Positions 51,268-56,626 of a stretch of DNA of 56,626 nucleotides are shown here, piece after piece. This DNA comes from an uncultured Myxococcales bacterium (GTDB lineage: Bacteria > Myxococcota_A > Polyangia > Fen-1088): NCBI GenBank assembly GCA_937889515.1, contig CALAOV010000141.1, forward strand, positions 1 to 56,626, given 5' to 3'. A model generated the notes under the pieces. The model was given only the letters and a program-made list of their open reading frames with translations, was not told the DNA's origin and did not search any database. The translations under genes and the position numbers were made by a program. Each line of letters begins with the position of its first letter. Positions within the stretch are counted from its first letter, which is position 1.

Positions 51268-53907
51268 ATGTCATCTGGTTCTCAAGTAGGCGGCCCTCCA
51301 CCCGCCGATCATGGTCAGGCCACCCTCGCCCGCGGCGCGACGATTGGCCGCTACGTCGTGCTCGGATTGGTGGGTCGGGGCGGCATGGGAGAGGTCTACG
51401 CCGCGTACGATCCCGAGCTGGATAGAAAAGTCGCGGTCAAGCTCCTGCGGGTCAAACCCGGCAACGGCGTCTCGCTGACCGAGGGGCGTCAGCGCACCTT
51501 GCGCGAAGCCCAGGCCATCGCACGCCTGTCTCACCCGAACGTGGTCGTCGTCTACGACGTGGGGACCTTCCGCGACCAGGTGTTCATCGCGATGGAGTTC
51601 GTCGAGGGGAACACCGTCACCTATTGGCTGCAGTCGCAGCCCCGCACCTGGCAGGAGGTCCTGAAGGTCTTTCGTGCCGCGGGCAGCGGCCTGATGGCGG
51701 CGCACGACAAGGGGCTGGTGCACCGCGATTTCAAGCCCGACAACGTCATGGTCGGGCGCGACGGTGAGGTCCGGGTCATGGACTTCGGGCTGGCGCGCCA
51801 GGTGACCGAGAAACCCACCTCGCCGGAGCGGGTGACGCCCACCGTGAGAATCCCGGTGGTGGTCGGAGATCGCGGTCCAGCGCCGGTGCCGGCGGCCGAG
51901 ACCGATCCGATGACGACCGTCCTGCTCAACCCGGCCCCGGCCGCCACGGCCACGCCGTCCGGCCCGGTCGACATGCAGGGGGCCTCGGTGGCCTTCGAAG
52001 TCCAGCTCACCCGCACCGGCGCCATGATGGGGACCCCGGCCTACATGGCGCCCGAGCAGTTTCTCGGAACGTCGACCGACGCGCGGACGGATCAGTTCAG
52101 CTTCTGTGTGGCCCTCTACGAGGCGCTCTATGGCGAGCGTCCGTTCTCGGGCAACACGATGTTCGCGCTCACGACGGCCGTCGTCCAGGGGCACGTCAAG
52201 GAGGCGCCGGCGAGCTCGAAGGTGCCGCTGTGGGTCCGCAAGGTCCTGCTGCACGGGCTGCGTCCGCAGGCGGCCGAGCGCTATCCAACGATGCACGATC
52301 TGATCGAGGCGCTGGGAAAGAACCCGCGCGTCGCTCGCAATCGAGCCCTGATGGTCGTCGCGGCCGTGCTGGTGCCGGTGGCGCTCGGTCTGGGGGTACG
52401 CCAGAGCCTGGCGAATCACCGCTCGATCTGCGGCGCGGGGCCGGCGCGCCTGGGGGGGATCTGGGACCTGCCGACCGCCGGCGAGGCCGAGTCGCCGCGA
52501 CAGGCCCAGATCCACGCGGCCTTCATGCACACCGGCAAGAGCTACGCGGGCGACGTGTACGCCACGGTCAGCCGCATCTTGACCGGCTACGCGCAGAGCT
52601 GGGCCAGCATGTACCGCGAGGCCTGTGAAGCGACCCAGGTGCGTGGCGAGCAGTCCTCGGAGGTGCTCGATCTGCGGATGTCCTGTCTGCAAGAACGGCT
52701 GGGAGGCCTGCGCGCCCTCACCGCCGTGTTCAGCGAGGCCAACGGCGACGTCGTCGAGAACGCCGTCGGCGCGGCCAACAACCTGCGAACGCTCGATCGC
52801 TGCGCGGACGTGCCGCTCCTGCGCTCGGTGGTGCGCCCGCCGGAGGACCCAGCTACGCGTGCGCGGGTGGGCGATCTGCGGCATCAGCTGGCCGGCCTCA
52901 AGGCGCTCTTCGATGCCGGTCGTTACCGCGAAGGGCTCAAGAGCGCGCCGGGGCTGGTGGCGGAGGCGCGCGCGCTCGGCTATCAGCCGCTGGTCGCGGA
53001 AAGTCTGGCCTTGATGGGGACGATGTACCAAAGGGCGAGCGATGGGCACGCGGCGGAGCAGGCGCTGGTCGAGTCGTACTTCGCGGCGGACGCCTCCCGC
53101 CACGACGAAGTTCGCGCCGAGGATGCGCTGTTCCTGGTGTGGGTGGTCGGGTACCAACAGGGGCGCTACGTCGAGGCGCAGCGGTGGGCCAAGACCGCCG
53201 ACGCCGTCCTGCAGCGGCTCGGCGGACACGAGCTTCTGCACGCCTGGTTACTCAATAACTTGGGCGGTGTCTTCGAGATCCAGGGGGAGCGGGAAGCGGC
53301 GCTACGCGCGCAGCAGGAGGGGTTGGCGATCAAGGAACAGGCGCTCGGACACGACCATCCGGACGTGGGGATATCCGAGGGGAACCTGGCGGTGGTGCTC
53401 ACCGCGCTGGGGCGGAACCAGGAAGCGCTGGCGCACGTCGATCGATCGATCGAGATTCTCGAAAATGGCCTGGGCCCCGGTCACCCGGAGCTGGCCACCC
53501 AGCTCATGAACCGTGGCGAGATCCTGAACGCGCTCGGTCGCTATCACGATGGACGCGCGTCGTTCGAGCGGGCGCGCATCATCTGGGAGCGCGAGCTCGG
53601 CCTCGACAACCGCAACCTCGGCTATGCGCTGACCGGTATCGGCGTCAGCTACCTCTCCGAGGGCGATCCCTCGAGCGCGATCGTCCCCCTCGAGCGCGCC
53701 TTCAAGATCCGCGAGGCCCAGGAGACCGATCCGTCGCGCCGCGCGGAAACGCGCTTCGCCCTGGCGCGCGCGCTCTGGGAGGCCGGGCGCGATCGCGGGC
53801 GGGCGCGCGTCCTCGCCGAGGAGGCGCGGGAGGGCTACGCCAAGGCCGTCGTCAAGGCCAAGCTCGCCGAGGTCGACACCTGGCTTCACGGCCACAGCGC
53901 CAGCTGA
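51268..53907 (+). CDS. membrane Ser/Thr kinase with long activation loop and extracytoplasmic TPRs
   Basis: 879 residues. Kinase features: VGRGGMGEVYAAYD, Lys58 in VAVK, HRDFKPDN at 152-159, DFG at 172-174 and APE at 261-263. The stretch between DFG and APE is 86 residues, about 60 more than usual, and is Pro/Thr/Ala-rich. One membrane helix lies at about residues 358-378. The remaining 500 residues contain TPRs: ESLALMGTMYQRASDGHAAE, LLNNLGGVFEIQGEREAA and LTALGRNQEALAHVD. Such kinases are common in Myxococcota with TPRs outside the membrane. The ATG at 51268 has AGGAGG 16 bases upstream, a rather long spacing. Confidence 0.92.
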   Translation: MSSGSQVGGPPPADHGQATLARGATIGRYVVLGLVGRGGMGEVYAAYDPELDRKVAVKLLRVKPGNGVSLTEGRQRTLREAQAIARLSHPNVVVVYDVGTFRDQVFIAMEFVEGNTVTYWLQSQPRTWQEVLKVFRAAGSGLMAAHDKGLVHRDFKPDNVMVGRDGEVRVMDFGLARQVTEKPTSPERVTPTVRIPVVVGDRGPAPVPAAETDPMTTVLLNPAPAATATPSGPVDMQGASVAFEVQLTRTGAMMGTPAYMAPEQFLGTSTDARTDQFSFCVALYEALYGERPFSGNTMFALTTAVVQGHVKEAPASSKVPLWVRKVLLHGLRPQAAERYPTMHDLIEALGKNPRVARNRALMVVAAVLVPVALGLGVRQSLANHRSICGAGPARLGGIWDLPTAGEAESPRQAQIHAAFMHTGKSYAGDVYATVSRILTGYAQSWASMYREACEATQVRGEQSSEVLDLRMSCLQERLGGLRALTAVFSEANGDVVENAVGAANNLRTLDRCADVPLLRSVVRPPEDPATRARVGDLRHQLAGLKALFDAGRYREGLKSAPGLVAEARALGYQPLVAESLALMGTMYQRASDGHAAEQALVESYFAADASRHDEVRAEDALFLVWVVGYQQGRYVEAQRWAKTADAVLQRLGGHELLHAWLLNNLGGVFEIQGEREAALRAQQEGLAIKEQALGHDHPDVGISEGNLAVVLTALGRNQEALAHVDRSIEILENGLGPGHPELATQLMNRGEILNALGRYHDGRASFERARIIWERELGLDNRNLGYALTGIGVSYLSEGDPSSAIVPLERAFKIREAQETDPSRRAETRFALARALWEAGRDRGRARVLAEEAREGYAKAVVKAKLAEVDTWLHGHSAS

Positions 53908-53909
53908 GC

Positions 53910-54872
53910 CTAGTCGGCGTTTTCGTTTGAAGGCGGCGGCGCTTTGGGGGCGGGGGCATGCTCGGCCGCGGGCGGGTGCTCGCCGGTGGGCGCGCGCTCG
54001 GTCGCGGGCGCCTGGGGCGCGGCGGCCGGGGCGTGCTCGGTCGTGGGCGGATGCTCCGTCGCCGGCCGGGGGGCTCCTGCGCTCGGGCGGTGAACGGTGA
54101 CGCGGACGTAGTCGTCTTTGATCTCGACCAGCGGGTCACCCAGATCGGACACGCCGATCTTGAGCGTGGTGCCATCTTTCGGGTCGGCGTCTTTTTCGGC
54201 CTGATTGATCCAGAGCAGACCAAAGCCCTCGCGACTGACCCGATAGAGCCGCATCGTGATCAGCGACGCGGCATTGGGCAGGGTGACGATGACGCCGTGC
54301 GGCCGGTTGGTCACCCGGAAGCCGGCCCCCGCGATCGATCCCTTGAGCGGAATCAGGATCGAGGACTTGCCGCCGTCGGAGCTGACGTCGGGGCGATTTC
54401 GACGCCAGGCTTCGCGCGCCAGATCCCTGTCGGCCGGCCGCTCTTCGCGATCGCCGGTCGGTTTTCGATCGGCGGTCGCGGGCGTCGCGGCCTCGCCCGC
54501 ATCCTCGGCGCTCGGGCGCGGGACATCGGGGCGGGCGGCAACGGTCCCGCGGTCCGCCTGGTCGGGGTGGGCATCCCGATTGGCGGCGTCGGCGTCGGTG
54601 GTCGTGGCCCGCCCGGCGTCGGTGGGGAGCGACACCGCTGCATCCGCGATGGTCGGCGGCGGCGCTGGGGGTGAGACCGGCGCGGGGGCCGCGGGCGGCG
54701 CCTGGGGGGCTTCCACCTGGTGTCGCGGGAAGAGGCGCTGTCCGATCCCGAACACGGCGGCCGCGGTGAGGGCCGCCACGACGAGGCCGCCCGGTCGCCC
54801 GATCCCGGCTTCGGCGGCGCGTGGCGGGCGCGCGGCGGGGCGATTCGGCGGCGGAGGGGACGGTGGGCTCAT
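53910..54872 (-). CDS. single-span protein with AMIN-like beta domain and Pro/His-rich tail
   Basis: 320 residues from ATG 54872, which overlaps the M1 gene stop (ATGA). A Pro-rich start leads to one membrane helix at about residues 29-46. A Pro/Ala/Asp-rich linker follows. A globular part at about residues 165-255 carries SILIPLKGSIAGAGFRVT, PHGVIVTLPNAAS and PLVEIKDDYVRVTV, suggestive of a small beta domain such as AMIN, which binds glycan or secretin partners. The tail has TEHPP, TEHAP, TERAP, GEHPP and AEHAP, a short repeat. The beta-domain identity is uncertain. It is co-transcribed with the truncated M1 gene. Confidence 0.6.
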   Translation of the reverse strand: MSPPSPPPPNRPAARPPRAAEAGIGRPGGLVVAALTAAAVFGIGQRLFPRHQVEAPQAPPAAPAPVSPPAPPPTIADAAVSLPTDAGRATTTDADAANRDAHPDQADRGTVAARPDVPRPSAEDAGEAATPATADRKPTGDREERPADRDLAREAWRRNRPDVSSDGGKSSILIPLKGSIAGAGFRVTNRPHGVIVTLPNAASLITMRLYRVSREGFGLLWINQAEKDADPKDGTTLKIGVSDLGDPLVEIKDDYVRVTVHRPSAGAPRPATEHPPTTEHAPAAAPQAPATERAPTGEHPPAAEHAPAPKAPPPSNENAD

Positions 54873-56197
54873 GTCTTCTTGGTGGGTGGGACGGTCCGCG
54901 AGAGTACCCCATCGGTGAATCTCTTCATCCAGGCGCCGACGGGTCCGATGATCCTATCGCGAAGCGCGGCATCCATCTGCATTCGTTCGAGGGTCTGTGC
55001 GGTCGCCTGCGTCGCGCCGTCGATCGGATGCGCCGCCAGGAAGGCACGCACCTCGTCGAGGTGCCGGCGCTCGGGCAGCGCGGCCATCCCCTCGACCAGC
55101 CGGCGCAAGATCATCGGGGAGTCGGCCTTGGCCCGGGTCTCCGTCCAGCGGTCGCGAATCAGCGCGAACGCCGCGTCGCGGGTGGCCCGGTTGCCGAGCA
55201 GCACGCCGACGTACGATGAGAAGTCCTGCATCGGGACGTCGTCGGCCAGCGCCAGCTCCACGGCGCGGGAGGTCAGCGCGCGCGTTTCGACCCGCGCCAG
55301 GGCGTGCAGATAGCGGCGTTTGGTGGCCGGATCCGCCTCGCTGCGTGCGCGGGTCCGCAGCTCCTCGAACGTCTTCTCGTCGGCGCCGCGGGCGGCGGCG
55401 CTCACGACGATGTCGAGCAGATTGGGATCGAGCTGCGAGGTGCCGGCGCTCGAGGGCAGGCGCCGCTCGGCCTCCCGGACGGCCTCCGGCGCGCGCGCCA
55501 GCAGGACCAGGGCGCGCAGCAGGACCGACCGGCGCAGCCGCTTCTCGTCGTCCTCGACGCCGTCCGAGGCGGGAGCCCAGCCGAGGGCCGCCGCCCGCGC
55601 GCCGAAGAGATCGGTGACGAACGCGCCGAAGCGATCGCGATCGGCGTCCGCCAGGAACCGATGCTCGATGACCGAGAGCCGCCCCACCAGCTCGTCGAGC
55701 ACCACGTGATCGATCTCCTCGCGCAGGCTGGCGACCAGGTCCAGAAACTGTTCGATCGGCGCCTCGCCGGCCCGCACCAGGGCCCAGGCGTCGGAGATGA
55801 GGACCACCCGCTCGGCCGGGCGCAGCTCGCCCACCGCGGGCAAGAGCCGCGCGAGCGCGTCGGCGTCGTAGGCGGTGCGGTAGAAACCGCGCGCCTCGGC
55901 GTTGCCGATACACCAGACCACCTCGCCTTCGGCCGCGATGGGCACGCGGGCCATCTCGTCGGCCAGGAGAACGGTCTGCTCCTTGATGCCGGTCGCGTCG
56001 CGAAAGCGCAACACGATCGGCACCAGCCAGTGCGCGGCCGGCGCGCGCGCGGCCGCGCCGCGTTCGGCGAAGAAGCGGCGCTGGCGCAGCTCCACGACGG
56101 GCGGCGCGTCGGGCGCGCCGCGCTCGCCGGCGGTGCCGCCCCCCAGCGACAGGCCGATGACCGGGTAACCCGTCTGCCGGATCCAGCCGTTGGCCAT
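54869..56197 (-). CDS. M1-family aminopeptidase, C-terminal (ERAP1_C-like) domain only, 5' part missing
   Basis: 442 residues from ATG 56197. The start lies inside the family sequence: just before it, in frame, is ASGQPIVE, followed by MANGWIRQTGYPVI, the segment that opens the C-terminal domain of full-length M1 peptidases. The rest is helical repeats (LARAPEAVREAERRL, TRDAAFALIRDRW, GMAALPERRHLDEVRAFL). The catalytic HEXXH-x18-E domain is absent from this window, so the product cannot be a peptidase as it stands. In-frame coding likeness ends near 56218 and a stop occurs at 56282. The next gene overlaps its stop. A lost 5' half is the simplest reading. Confidence 0.82.
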   Translation of the reverse strand: MANGWIRQTGYPVIGLSLGGGTAGERGAPDAPPVVELRQRRFFAERGAAARAPAAHWLVPIVLRFRDATGIKEQTVLLADEMARVPIAAEGEVVWCIGNAEARGFYRTAYDADALARLLPAVGELRPAERVVLISDAWALVRAGEAPIEQFLDLVASLREEIDHVVLDELVGRLSVIEHRFLADADRDRFGAFVTDLFGARAAALGWAPASDGVEDDEKRLRRSVLLRALVLLARAPEAVREAERRLPSSAGTSQLDPNLLDIVVSAAARGADEKTFEELRTRARSEADPATKRRYLHALARVETRALTSRAVELALADDVPMQDFSSYVGVLLGNRATRDAAFALIRDRWTETRAKADSPMILRRLVEGMAALPERRHLDEVRAFLAAHPIDGATQATAQTLERMQMDAALRDRIIGPVGAWMKRFTDGVLSRTVPPTKKT

Positions 56198-56204
56198 CTC
56201 GACG

Positions 56205-56262
56205 ATCGGCTGTCCCGAAGCCCTCGTGATACCGGATGCTACCGCAGACCAGAGATTCGCCG
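56205..56262. other. junction between two truncated genes
   Basis: Minus-strand M1 likeness reaches to about 56218; a plus-strand GAF-domain frame starts at about 56217 (PEALVIPDATADQRF). Each side lacks the rest of its own gene. Base composition drops from over 75 percent GC at 55400-55600 to about 62 percent from 56221 and about 56 percent at 56401-56520 by my count. Confidence 0.6.
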
Positions 56263-56626
56263 GTCTTGCTCTCGTCGCCGGTCACCCGTGGGTTCGCTTC
56301 TATGCTGGTACGCCCGTGATGGCTGCGGATGGATTCGCCGTCGGCGCCGTTGCCGTCATGGACACGCATCCTCGCGGCACGCTTTCGGAATCGGATATGT
56401 GCAGTCTGCGTGATTTCAGCGCGCTCGTCAGCCGGGAATTGAATCGCAGATCATCTGCCGGTGACGCGTCAATGTCTTATGCTCAATGGCTTTCGACCGT
56501 GCATCCCGAAGATCGCGATCGCGCGAAGGTATACTTCGAGAGTTTTCTGCGGGGAGTGGGGCAGGCCGTGACCGAGTTTCGCATCATCCGGCCGGACGGT
56601 AGTGTCCACTGGATCGTCAGCAAGGC
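56217..56626 (+). CDS. GAF-PAS sensory protein, both ends incomplete
   Basis: The frame is open from 56169 to the window edge. Homology begins at 56217. The second half of a GAF domain is clear: ALVIPDATADQRF, RFYAGTPV, GAVAVMDTHPRG. A PAS fold of the type 3 class follows (WLSTVHPEDRDRA, FRIIRPDGSVHWIV). The first half of the GAF domain is missing upstream. The linker between GAF and PAS (about 13 residues) leaves no room for the first half of the PAS domain. No convincing start exists; a TTG at 56190, a GTG at 56226 or an ATG at 56319 could be used by chance. Most such proteins continue into a histidine kinase or cyclase. Confidence 0.72.

Noticed and set aside
56240-56260. NLWSAV in the M1 frame just beyond the junction, resembling the DLW motif of M1 peptidases
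   Set aside because: The spacing to SGQP is about five residues longer than usual, and the same bases read as a strong GAF sequence on the other strand. I treat it as chance, though it could shift the junction by some 40 bases.

Overview
The window looks like a chromosomal piece of a high-GC member of the Myxococcota, probably Polyangia-like. The grounds are very high GC (about 70 percent by eye), two membrane-tethered Hanks-type Ser/Thr kinases, a protein with a MYXO-CTERM-type tail, several secreted Cys-rich proteins with MopE-type metal-binding motifs, a Roadblock protein in an aroB-accB context, and an isolated pair of type III secretion genes. I see no rRNA, tRNA, CRISPR array, insertion sequence or prophage. 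No gene-free stretch exceeds about 170 bases.

Layout. Bases 1-12000 are mostly housekeeping: a partial Tyr/Trp/Pro-rich lipoprotein, trpS, a small lipoprotein, a double zinc-ribbon protein, then the run aroK-aroB-Roadblock-accB-accC-TPR-hemF, with rlmN and a GbsR-like regulator converging on hemF. Bases 11825-16485 hold two co-oriented secreted proteins: a lipoprotein with four MopE motifs and a formylglycine-generating-enzyme fold, and a von Willebrand A protein with six MopE motifs and the MYXO-CTERM tail. Bases 16603-26000 run leftward: holB-ricT-metG, a retropepsin-like protein, then icd-mdh-sucC-sucD-ndk, a TCA-cycle operon with two perfect hairpins between icd and mdh.

Bases 26000-36800 hold a PspA-family protein, a one-TM protein, the type III secretion pair sctI-sctJ behind a FliA-like sigma factor, a ferritin-like diiron protein overlapping a homoserine kinase-like gene, PilZ, receiver, esterase and Ser/Thr kinase genes, and a hybrid histidine kinase. 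Bases 36860-42094 encode a 1744-residue Cys-rich lipoprotein made of eleven repeats of about 153 residues, divergent from a KimA-like potassium permease. Bases 44400-54900 hold a vWA-like lipoprotein, a DUF1345 membrane protein, another Cys-rich lipoprotein behind a TPR protein, a W-x-DPF repeat protein, an RsbW-like ATPase, a second Ser/Thr kinase with a very long activation loop, and an AMIN-like membrane protein.

The right end is abnormal. An M1 aminopeptidase reduced to its C-terminal domain abuts, head to head near 56217, a GAF-PAS sensor lacking the first half of its GAF domain. GC drops at the same point. This is either a genuine rearrangement or an assembly join. The observations I rate highest are this junction, the orphan sctI-sctJ pair with its sigma factor, and the families of repeat-built Cys-rich surface proteins. 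I did not find a complete new system that I could defend from sequence alone.
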